DNA from: an uncultured Finegoldia sp.
GTDB taxonomy: Bacteria > Bacillota > Clostridia > Tissierellales > Peptoniphilaceae
Direction of reading: 5' to 3'
Length of the DNA stretch: 28,196 nucleotides
Assembly (NCBI RefSeq): GCF_900766215.1
Contig: NZ_CAAFUQ010000091.1
Location: 1 to 28,196 of the forward strand
This document shows, in pieces, positions 9,026 through 16,022 of this stretch (positions are counted from its first letter, which is position 1; each line of letters begins with the position of its first letter). The notes beneath the pieces are model-generated. The model was not told where the DNA came from and searched no databases. It saw nothing but the letters and a program-made list of their open reading frames with translations. The translations under genes and the position numbers were made by a program.

Positions 9026-9403
9026 ATGAGTGGTCAAATGAAAAAGAGTATAGATTCGAAGAAAATATTTTACGGAATTACAATATTTTCAGTGTTGTTA
9101 TTTGTTGTTGGAATTATAATTACTGTGACAAATAATCCGTTGAATGGTGGTGTAGCCAATGTGTCGAACAATGAATTTTTTAATCACATTACGATGTTTG
9201 TTCCTTTTTCGATGTGGGCTTGGTTAATTATATTTGCTATTTTCTTTGTAAAAAAGAATTGGGTGGTTGTAACTACTTGTATTATTTTAGCAATTCCGCA
9301 TTTAATTTTAATTGCAGTGCTGGTTATCGATTCACACAGTCTGGTGGAAATTCTAAAATGGTATGTTATGATTTTAAGTTTCGGGAGTATTGTTCTTAAA
9401 TAG
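9026..9403 (+). CDS. Small integral membrane protein, last gene of the hsd operon (function unknown)
   Basis: From the ATG at 9026 the gene encodes 125 residues with a short polar, basic start (MSGQMKKSIDSKK). Four hydrophobic segments follow: IFYGITIFSVLLFVVGIIIT, one around MWAWLIIFAIFF, one around VVVTTCIILAIPHLILIAVL, and one at the C-terminus around WYVMILSFGSIVL. AAGGAG at 9011-9016, nine bases before the ATG, and its position 24 bp after the restored hsdR stop argue that it is a separate gene rather than an HsdR domain. In the sequence as given it is also read as an in-frame extension of hsdR because of the A7 tract. I do not recognise the family. Linkage suggests, but does not prove, a role with the restriction system. 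Confidence 0.7.
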   Translation: MSGQMKKSIDSKKIFYGITIFSVLLFVVGIIITVTNNPLNGGVANVSNNEFFNHITMFVPFSMWAWLIIFAIFFVKKNWVVVTTCIILAIPHLILIAVLVIDSHSLVEILKWYVMILSFGSIVLK

Positions 9404-9428
9404 AAAGGGCAATCCAGATGAAAAAAAT

Positions 9429-9560
9429 ATGTTTGAATTTGGAATGAAAAAACCAGATGAGGTTAATAGTATTAAAGAATTATACGAAAAAGTAGCAGAA
9501 GAATTTTATTTCATGATAAAGGATAATTTTATTATAGAAATATCAGAATTGGATATTTGA
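9429..9560 (+). CDS. Possible small ORF or gene remnant (43 residues)
   Basis: The frame reads MFEFGMKKPDEV, then an acidic, amphipathic stretch containing ELYEKVAEEFYFMIKDN, and stops 37 bp before the hsd terminator. It is open further upstream to 9378 and contains charged, protein-like codons, so it could be the tail of a broken gene. There is no convincing Shine-Dalgarno at the ATG. No family is recognised. It is the only gene-like content between 9404 and the terminator. Confidence 0.3.
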   Translation: MFEFGMKKPDEVNSIKELYEKVAEEFYFMIKDNFIIEISELDI

Positions 9561-9596
9561 TTTTAAAAAAATTAAATTATAATTTTAAAATATTGA

Positions 9597-9626
9597 GGGG
9601 AGCTTTAATAGCTTTCCTTTTTCTTT
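9597..9626 (+). terminator. Rho-independent terminator ending the hsd operon
   Basis: GGGGAGCT (9597-9604) pairs with AGCTTTCC (9610-9617) through eight pairs including two G-T, with a five-base loop, followed by TTTTTCTTTT. It separates the restriction operon from the ctsR promoter. Confidence 0.75.
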
Positions 9627-9659
9627 TGAAAATATTAGAAATGTTGTAGGGTTTTGTTG

Positions 9660-9688
9660 TTGATATGAAAGGTCAAAGATGGTATAAT
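9660..9688 (+). promoter_or_regulatory. Sigma-A-type promoter of the ctsR-clpC operon
   Basis: TTGATA (9660-9665) and TATAAT (9683-9688) are separated by exactly 17 bp. The transcript would start near 9695, leaving a leader of about 50 bases before ctsR. Both CtsR-type operators overlap or closely follow this promoter. Confidence 0.8.
9671..9687 (+). promoter_or_regulatory. CtsR operator 1, overlapping the -10 box
   Basis: GGTCAAA, three bases, GGTATAA matches the CtsR box (GGTCAAA-N3-GGTCAAA). The first heptad is perfect; the second is degenerate where it overlaps the -10 hexamer. CtsR bound here would block RNA polymerase directly. Confidence 0.7.
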
Positions 9689-9717
9689 TTAAGAAAGATA
9701 AATTTTTTTATTCAATT

Positions 9718-9734
9718 AGTCAGAGAAAGTCAAA
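9718..9734 (+). promoter_or_regulatory. CtsR operator 2, in the leader just before the ctsR ribosome-binding site
   Basis: AGTCAGA, three bases, AGTCAAA has the heptad-N3-heptad layout of a CtsR box, with differences at the first base of each heptad and one internal base. It ends one base before the GAGGTG Shine-Dalgarno. It is weaker than operator 1 and is assigned by spacing and position. Confidence 0.5.
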
Positions 9735-9746
9735 AGAGGTGATAGT

Positions 9747-10208
9747 ATGGCAGGGCTTAGTAACAGCATTGAAGCTTTTTTGAAGGAATTGTTGAGTAAC
9801 ACTGACGATGATTTCATTGAAATAGGCAGAAATGATCTTGCCAATCAGTTTAATTGTGCTCCATCGCAAATTAATTACGTTCTGACTACTAGATTTACTC
9901 CTTACAAGGGTTATTATATTGAAAGTAGACGCGGTGGAAGTGGATATGTTAAAATAATAAAATTAACAATTGAAGACACTAATCCGATTAAGGAGATTGT
10001 CGAAAATGTTATTGGAGATAGAATTACGAAGGATAAGTCAAACAATATTATTAATATGCTTTTGGATGAGGATTTGATAACTGAAAGGGAAGCTTTGGTT
10101 ATGGTTCACGCTTTGGAAGATAATACTTTGTCGAAGGTGGATTTTAATGACAGGAATATTCTGAGGGCTGATTTGTTGAAGAATATGTTGTTGGCTTTTA
10201 TGAGATAG
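9747..10208 (+). CDS. ctsR: CtsR, repressor of class III heat-shock genes
   Basis: CtsR is a dimeric winged-helix repressor that shuts off clp genes at normal temperature. The 153-residue protein, of usual length, has the N-terminal helix-turn-helix (about 24-50), the wing with its glycine-rich thermosensing loop RRGGSGY (61-67), and a C-terminal helical domain (about 77-153) ending in LLKNMLLAFMR. Arg62, at the position of the arginine that McsB phosphorylates in Geobacillus CtsR, is retained. GAGGTG at 9736-9741 precedes the ATG. The gene is first in ctsR-mcsA-mcsB-clpC-radA and very likely autoregulated through the two operators upstream. Confidence 0.95.
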   Translation: MAGLSNSIEAFLKELLSNTDDDFIEIGRNDLANQFNCAPSQINYVLTTRFTPYKGYYIESRRGGSGYVKIIKLTIEDTNPIKEIVENVIGDRITKDKSNNIINMLLDEDLITEREALVMVHALEDNTLSKVDFNDRNILRADLLKNMLLAFMR

Positions 10209-10218
10209 AGGTGATTAT

Positions 10219-10818
10219 ATGAATTGCGATAATTGTGGCAAACCGGCTTTTATTCAAGTGAAGATTGTGGGACCTTTTGGTGCTCGTGATGTGAATTTGT
10301 GTCATGATTGCTATGAAGAATATATGAATAATTTGAAGAATGAGATTATTTCAAATTCTGATTTTAAGTTTGATTCTAATGAAGAATTGAACGAAAATAA
10401 GGAGCTTTTTGAAGAAATCGCAAAACAAATTTCTGATGTGGTGGAACATTTGCCATTTGAAAAGGTACAACAACCATCAAATGAAAAGGCTGATGATAAG
10501 AGTGTGTGCCCAGTGTGCAATATGCCGTTTGATGAATTGAAGAATTATTCGTCGATTGGTTGCAAGTATTGCTACGATCATTTCAGGGATTTCATCATGG
10601 ATAAGAGAAATTCAAAAAGCTATCCGAAATATTATAAGGGCAAATTCCCTAAGAATTTTAAAAAGGCAAAGGAAATTTTGGAGAAGTTGGATAGTTTGTC
10701 AGATGAGCTTTTCATTGCGATGGATAATGAGGAGTTTGAAAAGTGTCACGATATTCAAATGAAGATTGACGATTTGGAATTGAAATTACAAGAATATAGG
10801 GAAAAATGTTATGAATAA
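10219..10818 (+). CDS. mcsA: McsA, zinc-finger activator/adaptor of the McsB-ClpC system
   Basis: McsA binds zinc and, in Bacillus, activates the arginine kinase McsB and modulates CtsR and ClpC. The 199 residues show four CxxC pairs: Cys3/Cys6, Cys28/Cys31, Cys97/Cys100 and Cys115/Cys118, all complete. They end in a UVR-type coiled-coil motif (about 160-199), as in other McsA proteins. AGAGGTG precedes the ATG, 11 bp after the ctsR stop. The last 8 bp overlap the mcsB-like gene. Since the adjacent McsB lacks visible catalytic residues, the role of McsA here may be as an adaptor only; that is inference. Confidence 0.93.
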   Translation: MNCDNCGKPAFIQVKIVGPFGARDVNLCHDCYEEYMNNLKNEIISNSDFKFDSNEELNENKELFEEIAKQISDVVEHLPFEKVQQPSNEKADDKSVCPVCNMPFDELKNYSSIGCKYCYDHFRDFIMDKRNSKSYPKYYKGKFPKNFKKAKEILEKLDSLSDELFIAMDNEEFEKCHDIQMKIDDLELKLQEYREKCYE

Positions 10819-11806
10819 TTCAAGTGTTGTAATGAAATCTGATGTGTCGTTGAGAAGAAATTTGTCGGACTATAATTTTATGTTGGTTATAGATACGGAT
10901 TCTTGCGACGATATGAAATCAGATATTAAAAAAGAATTGAATAATCTGGAATATTTGAAGGAGTCTAGCATTTATTCTTTTAAGGATACTAAAAGTACGA
11001 ACAGAGATTATCTGAGAAAACAAGGATACATTTCCAGTGCTTATTATGAGGATGTATCTCCTGAAGTTATCATAAATAGCGATAAAAAATGCGTGTTTAC
11101 TTTGGCAGATAATGACCACATTTGCATTACTGCTTACGATTTTGGGAAAAATTTGAGAGATATTTACGAAAAATGTCTGAATATTGAAGAAAAATTGAAT
11201 GATAAATTGAACTTTGCTTTTGATATTGATTTTGGATATTTGTCAGATGATTTCTACGATTCGGGATGTATGATGGATGTGAGCGTGTGTATGAACTTGA
11301 AGGCTTTGGAGTATTTCAACAAGATTGACGATATTCAAGATATTGCAAGATACAGAGGATATATGTTTGACAGAGCTTTCAGTTCTAATTCGAAAAATTC
11401 GATTTATTATATTTCCACTCACGGGCATTTGACAGATCCAGAATATATTATTAATGATATGACGCTTTTGATTGATTCGATTTCTAGAAAGGAAATTGAA
11501 AACAGACGCATTTTATTCGAAAATAATCCTGAGTTTAAGGATGACCTTTTGAGAAGTGTGTCGATGCTAAAATATTCAAGAGTTTTGGATGAAATTGAAG
11601 GAATGAACAGGATTGGAGATTTACTGATAGCTATCGATTTTGGTATAGTCGATGGTTTCAATGTAGATGATATTCTGGACTTGTACGATAAGACAAATAA
11701 GTTGAGGCTTGAAAAATTTCGCGAAAACAATAAATTGAATCAAAACATTGGAGTTTTGAGAAGCGAAATCATCAAGGATACTTTGGAAAGACAGGTGAAA
11801 AATTGA
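10811..11806 (+). CDS. mcsB: McsB-like protein (ATP:guanido phosphotransferase fold), probable pseudokinase
   Basis: Position and scaffold identify this 331-residue protein as the McsB homologue; McsB phosphorylates arginine in CtsR and in proteins destined for ClpCP. Conserved scaffold stretches include NDHICITAYDFG (101-112), NFAFDIDFGYLSD (134-146), RGYMF (182-186) and IAIDFGIVDGF (273-283). Catalytic positions are lost compared, from memory, with Bacillus McsB. The nucleotide-binding SSRIRLARN becomes RRNLSDYN. NEEDHIRIQ becomes ADNDHICIT (99-107), losing the acidic pair and the arginine. The arginine of TGLRAS becomes Asp156. The GEGSEA loop becomes AFSSNS (189-194), with no glutamate. 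The C-terminal phosphoarginine pocket (RDIRRA) is also absent. The frame is intact and coupled to its neighbours (8 bp overlap with mcsA, 4 bp with clpC), so it is probably a functional, non-catalytic protein. Confidence 0.85.
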   Translation: MNNSSVVMKSDVSLRRNLSDYNFMLVIDTDSCDDMKSDIKKELNNLEYLKESSIYSFKDTKSTNRDYLRKQGYISSAYYEDVSPEVIINSDKKCVFTLADNDHICITAYDFGKNLRDIYEKCLNIEEKLNDKLNFAFDIDFGYLSDDFYDSGCMMDVSVCMNLKALEYFNKIDDIQDIARYRGYMFDRAFSSNSKNSIYYISTHGHLTDPEYIINDMTLLIDSISRKEIENRRILFENNPEFKDDLLRSVSMLKYSRVLDEIEGMNRIGDLLIAIDFGIVDGFNVDDILDLYDKTNKLRLEKFRENNKLNQNIGVLRSEIIKDTLERQVKN

Positions 11807-14223
11807 GAAAATCAGATATTTATAATTTAAGAACTGAGGCTGTGTATGAGGCAATTAGTTTGAAGCACGCGGATCTTGGAGTGGAGCATGTGCTACTTGC
11901 TATGTTCAAGTTTGATTTCAAGGCGTCTCAATATTTGAAAAAACACGGTGGAAATTACGAAAAAATTAGAAATTTAATTATAGATGAGTTGGGTTATGGA
12001 GACAGCAAGGAAACTAATCAAAGAATTAGCCCGAAACTTGAAGAAATAATCACTCAAGCTGTGGGATTGTCCAACACTTACGGAGAAAGGGCGATTACTC
12101 CAGAACACATTATGGCAGCGCTTTGCATGGATAGTTCTAACTACGCTAATCATTTGATGAAAAAAACAGGCGTGGATACTATGAAATTGACAGCGGAACT
12201 TCGAAAATATTTCTTTATGAAGATGAAGAGAGAACAGGGAGATGTCAACGACTCGTCAGCTAATTCTTCTAAGCCAAGTGAAATTGAAAAGTACACTAAG
12301 AATTTGAACGAATTGGCGAAAGAAGGAAAGATCGATCCATGTATCGGTCGTGAGGAAGAAATCGAAAGGATTATTCAAGTTCTTCTTAGACGTAAGAAAA
12401 ATAACCCTGTGTTGATTGGAAATCCTGGTGTCGGAAAGACTGCTATTGTGGAAGGCTTGGCTGTAAAGATTGTCAACGGCGATGTTAATGATATTTTCAA
12501 GGACAAGGAGATTTTGTCATTGGATTTGGCAGCGTTGTTGGCTGGAACAAAATACAGAGGAGATTTTGAAGAAAGAATCAAAAAAGTTATCGATACTTTG
12601 TCAAATTCTGAAAACAAAATTTTATTTATAGATGAACTTCATTCGTTGATGGGCGCAGGTGGTGCAGAGGGCGCATTGGATGCATCAAATATTTTGAAAC
12701 CATCATTGGCGAGAGGCGAGTTGCAAATAATCGGAGCTACAACTATCAATGAATACAGAAAAACTATCGAAAAGGACCAAGCTTTTGAGAGAAGACTTCA
12801 AACTATCATGGTAGATGAGCCTTCTGTTTCGGATTCTATACAAGTTATTGAAGGATTGAAGGACAAATACGAATCACACCATCACGTTCTAATTAGTGAC
12901 GAAGCAATCAAAGCGAGTGTTGAATTATCGCACAGATATTTGAACGACAGATATTTGCCAGACAAGGCGATAGATTTGATAGATGAAGCTCAATCGATGG
13001 TTAGAGTGAAAAACTTCACTGGTGGCAAAAATTATGCGAAAATTCTAGAAGAATTAGAAGCAGAGAAACAAGAAGCTATTCAAAATTCTGACTTTTTACT
13101 TGCAGCAGAAAAAAGAGATGCCATCAAGGAAGTAGAAGCAGAAATGGAAGAAGAAGACCAAGACGAAAACAAATTGGAAATTGGATTCGATGAAATAGCG
13201 AATATCGTGTCACGTTGGGCAAAAGTTCCAGTGTCTAAGCTAACAGAATCAGAATCACAAAAATATTTGTTCTTGGCTGATAATTTGAAAAAAGTTGTCA
13301 TCGGACAAGACAAGGCCATTGATTCTATTTCTAATGCAATTAAAAGAGCACGTGTCGGACTCAAAAATCCTAACAAGCCAATTGGATCATTTGTGTTTGT
13401 CGGACCAACTGGTGTTGGTAAAACATACTTGGCAAAGAAACTTGCTAAGGAATTGTTCAATGATGAAAATGCGATGATTAGAATTGACATGACAGAATAT
13501 ATGGAAAAACACTCCGTATCAAAATTGATAGGATCTCCTCCAGGATATGTTGGTCACGATGATGGTGGACAATTAACTGATATGGTGCGTACGAAACCAT
13601 ACTCTGTAATTTTGTTTGATGAAATCGAAAAGGCTCATCCAGATGTTTTCAACACGCTTTTGCAAGTTTTGGACGACGGTAGACTTACAGATTCCAAAGG
13701 ACGCGTGGTAAATTTCAAAGATACTGTAATCATAATGACATCAAACATTGGCGCAACTGAACTTGAAAGCAAAAATGTAATTGGGTTTAATACAACAGAA
13801 GATGTTGAAGTTGATGAATACAACAGAAACAAGGAAACTATCAACAATGCAATGAAGTCGATGTTCAAGCCAGAATTTATGAATAGATTAGATGATGTTA
13901 TCGTGTTTAGCAATTTGAACAAGGAAAATATAAAAGAAATTGCTGGATTAATGATGGATGAATTGGTTGAGAGAATGGCGAAGAATGATTTGATAATTTC
14001 GTATGACGAAAAAATCTTGGATTATCTTGTAGACAAAGGATACGACAAGAAATTCGGAGCAAGACCTCTTGAAAGACTTATAAGAACGGATATTGAAAAT
14101 GAACTTGCCGACAAGATCCTGAACGGAGATATCGACAAAAATAGAAAAACAACTATAACTGTGGTTAACGACAAGGTTAGCTTCAGAAGATATGTAAGAC
14201 GCAAAAAGACTGTGAAACAATAA
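11803..14223 (+). CDS. clpC: ClpC, AAA+ unfoldase of the ClpCP protease
   Basis: ClpC unfolds substrates and feeds them to ClpP. The 806-residue protein is full length: Clp N-domain with two repeats (about 1-140), AAA1 with Walker A GNPGVGKT (206-213) and ILFIDELHS, a coiled-coil M domain (about 405-450, around LEELEAEKQEAIQNSDFLLA), and AAA2 with GPTGVGKT (534-541) and LFDEIEKAHPDV. An IGF tripeptide (660-662) in the ClpP-docking loop shows it should engage ClpP. The start is TTG at 11803, overlapping the mcsB stop in TTGA, with AGGTG six bases upstream; no ATG lies nearby. Expression should follow CtsR control from the ctsR promoter. Confidence 0.96.
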   Translation: MRKSDIYNLRTEAVYEAISLKHADLGVEHVLLAMFKFDFKASQYLKKHGGNYEKIRNLIIDELGYGDSKETNQRISPKLEEIITQAVGLSNTYGERAITPEHIMAALCMDSSNYANHLMKKTGVDTMKLTAELRKYFFMKMKREQGDVNDSSANSSKPSEIEKYTKNLNELAKEGKIDPCIGREEEIERIIQVLLRRKKNNPVLIGNPGVGKTAIVEGLAVKIVNGDVNDIFKDKEILSLDLAALLAGTKYRGDFEERIKKVIDTLSNSENKILFIDELHSLMGAGGAEGALDASNILKPSLARGELQIIGATTINEYRKTIEKDQAFERRLQTIMVDEPSVSDSIQVIEGLKDKYESHHHVLISDEAIKASVELSHRYLNDRYLPDKAIDLIDEAQSMVRVKNFTGGKNYAKILEELEAEKQEAIQNSDFLLAAEKRDAIKEVEAEMEEEDQDENKLEIGFDEIANIVSRWAKVPVSKLTESESQKYLFLADNLKKVVIGQDKAIDSISNAIKRARVGLKNPNKPIGSFVFVGPTGVGKTYLAKKLAKELFNDENAMIRIDMTEYMEKHSVSKLIGSPPGYVGHDDGGQLTDMVRTKPYSVILFDEIEKAHPDVFNTLLQVLDDGRLTDSKGRVVNFKDTVIIMTSNIGATELESKNVIGFNTTEDVEVDEYNRNKETINNAMKSMFKPEFMNRLDDVIVFSNLNKENIKEIAGLMMDELVERMAKNDLIISYDEKILDYLVDKGYDKKFGARPLERLIRTDIENELADKILNGDIDKNRKTTITVVNDKVSFRRYVRRKKTVKQ

Positions 14224-14224
14224 T

Positions 14225-15586
14225 ATGAAAAAGAAAACAAAATACGTGTGCAAAAATTGTGGCTACGAGCAAGCCATGTGGATAGGAAAATGTCCCAGTT
14301 GTAACAGCTGGGGTTCTATGCAAGAACAAGAAATCGTAGATGAAAAATCGAATACTACAACGACAAGCTCAAGCAAATCTTCAAAAGCGGTTAAATTGGT
14401 CGATGTAAAGATAGATTCATCGGAAAGAATTCAATCGTCGATTACTGAATTAAACAGAGTTTTTGGTGGAGGACTTGTCAGAGATTCCGTGTCAATTCTA
14501 ACTGCAAGACCAGGAGCTGGAAAATCGACTTTGCTGTTGGAACTAGCAAATGATTTGGCTTCTAAAAATATAAAAGTTCTCTACATTTCTGGAGAAGAAT
14601 CTACATCTCAAATCAAACAACGCGCGATGAGAACTATGGAGAAAATCCCGGAAAATATTTGGTTGATTTCAACGACAAGCATGGACAACGCTTTGGATTC
14701 TATTCACAAAATAAAACCGGATGTGATTTTCTTGGATAGTATTCAAACATTCCAGCTTCGTGAATACACTTCACGTCCAGGTTCTCCTGTGCAAACTGTA
14801 GAGTGTGCGAATAAAATCGTAGAAATCTGCAAAAATCCCGAAAAACCAACTCTTGCGATTATGATTGGGCACATGACAAAATCAGACGAAATGGCAGGAC
14901 TCAGAACACTTGAACACTTGGTGGATACTGTGCTTTATTTGGAAGGTGAAAGTGACGATCCTTTGAGATTGTTGACAACGACGAAAAACAGATTCGGTCG
15001 AACTGGAGAGATTGGGCTGTTTAATATGCAAGAAGATGGAATAAAAGAAATCACAGATGCGTCAGATTATTTCGTCACAAAAAGAAAAAAAGATGTAAAT
15101 GGTGCAGCGCTTTCTGTAATAAAAGAAGGATCACGAATTTTGGTTGTGGAAGTTGAAGCATTGGTGTCCAAATCATTCACTCCGTATCCTCAAAGAATAG
15201 GGGATAGCCTTCGTAAAGACCAATTGAATACGTTGATTTCTATCTTGGAAGAACGCGCTGGAATGAATATGTACGACAAGAATGTCATCATCAAAACCAC
15301 AGGAGGAATCAAAATCCAAGAACAATCCGTGAATTTGTCCATAATAATGGCAATTGCATCATCACTTATGAACAAACCAATTCCATCTGATGTTGTGTTC
15401 ATTGGAGAAGTTGGATTGACAGGAGAAATCAAAAGAGTTCCACAAATAGAAACCAGATTAAAAGAAATCGAAAGATTGGGATACAAAAAAGTTTACATCT
15501 CACAAAACACAAATCTAACACAAAAATACGATCTTGAAATCAAACAATTTGATAGTATAAGATCTGTAATATCAGATATATTTTAG
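14225..15586 (+). CDS. radA: RadA/Sms DNA repair ATPase (branch-migration helicase)
   Basis: RadA is a DnaB-like hexameric helicase that extends recombination intermediates. The 453 residues show the N-terminal C4 zinc finger (Cys9, Cys12, Cys23, Cys26), the RecA-fold ATPase with Walker A ARPGAGKST (94-102) and FLDSIQT (169-175), the RadA signature KNRFG (254-258), and a C-terminal Lon-like domain (about 285-453). The Walker A starts with Ala-Arg rather than the usual Gly-Asp/Glu of RadA, a form more typical of DnaB. The ATG lies one base after the clpC stop and lacks a clear Shine-Dalgarno, so translation is probably coupled. It is the last gene of the operon. Confidence 0.95.
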   Translation: MKKKTKYVCKNCGYEQAMWIGKCPSCNSWGSMQEQEIVDEKSNTTTTSSSKSSKAVKLVDVKIDSSERIQSSITELNRVFGGGLVRDSVSILTARPGAGKSTLLLELANDLASKNIKVLYISGEESTSQIKQRAMRTMEKIPENIWLISTTSMDNALDSIHKIKPDVIFLDSIQTFQLREYTSRPGSPVQTVECANKIVEICKNPEKPTLAIMIGHMTKSDEMAGLRTLEHLVDTVLYLEGESDDPLRLLTTTKNRFGRTGEIGLFNMQEDGIKEITDASDYFVTKRKKDVNGAALSVIKEGSRILVVEVEALVSKSFTPYPQRIGDSLRKDQLNTLISILEERAGMNMYDKNVIIKTTGGIKIQEQSVNLSIIMAIASSLMNKPIPSDVVFIGEVGLTGEIKRVPQIETRLKEIERLGYKKVYISQNTNLTQKYDLEIKQFDSIRSVISDIF

Positions 15587-15587
15587 A

Positions 15588-15617
15588 AGACACTCACAAA
15601 AATAGAGTGTCTTTTTC
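15588..15617 (+). terminator. Terminator of the ctsR-clpC-radA operon
   Basis: AGACACTC (15588-15595) pairs with GAGTGTCT (15605-15612), an eight-bp perfect stem followed by a T run ending at 15616. It starts one base after the radA stop and touches the stop codon of the convergent gene, so it may also act weakly on the opposite strand, although that side lacks a good T run. Confidence 0.88.
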
Positions 15618-15922
15618 TAATTCTTTCCTAATATTAATTTATTGTTATCAATATAGGTTTTTATAGCTGACAAATCATTTTTATCATACAAATCCAATAG
15701 ATATTGTCTGTGGATTTTGGATTCTTCTTGACCATCCTTGTAAATTGGATAATCTTCGTTTTCTTTCATGGACTGCATAGCCTTTTTCAAATCATCATCA
15801 GAATCAATGCCGTATCTTTCAGAATACGGATTGTAAGAATACATAGTTTTACTCTTACACATTGTGAATGAGAACGTCATTACAGCACATAAAAAAATTA
15901 CAAATAATTTGCTACGTTTCAT
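15617..15922 (-). CDS. Small exported protein of unknown function (signal-anchored or lipoprotein-like)
   Basis: The 101-residue product starts MKRSKLFVIFLCAVMTFSFT, a typical signal peptide or N-terminal membrane anchor. Cys23 follows in FTMC, which is a poor lipobox, so lipidation is uncertain. The remainder is hydrophilic, with YSYNPYSERYGIDSDDDL and a helical C-terminus. I place the start at the ATG at 15922, because GGAGG lies five bases before it; an upstream in-frame TTG at 15934 would fall inside that ribosome-binding site. The gene converges on radA and has its own promoter. The family is not recognised. Confidence 0.7.
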   Translation of the reverse strand: MKRSKLFVIFLCAVMTFSFTMCKSKTMYSYNPYSERYGIDSDDDLKKAMQSMKENEDYPIYKDGQEESKIHRQYLLDLYDKNDLSAIKTYIDNNKLILGKN

Positions 15923-15951
15923 AAAAGCCTCCAAACTTTTTATTTAATTTA

Positions 15952-15979
15952 ATTATATAACGTTTTATAAAAAAAACAA
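15952..15979 (-). promoter_or_regulatory. Promoter of the small exported protein gene
   Basis: On the minus strand, TTGTTT (15979-15974) and a perfect TATAAT (15957-15952) are 16 bp apart, about 30 bp before the start codon. The -35 element is weak. Confidence 0.5.
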
Positions 15980-15990
15980 TTCTTATATAC

Positions 15991-16016
15991 AAAAAAAGAG
16001 TGGACATAGTCCACTC
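15991..16016 (-). terminator. Terminator of the M3 oligopeptidase gene
   Basis: GAGTGGAC (15998-16005) and GTCCACTC (16009-16016) form a perfect eight-bp stem with a three-base loop. On the minus strand it is followed by seven T (15997-15991), and it lies 6 bp after the oligopeptidase stop. Confidence 0.93.
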
Positions 16017-16022
16017 TCAAAA

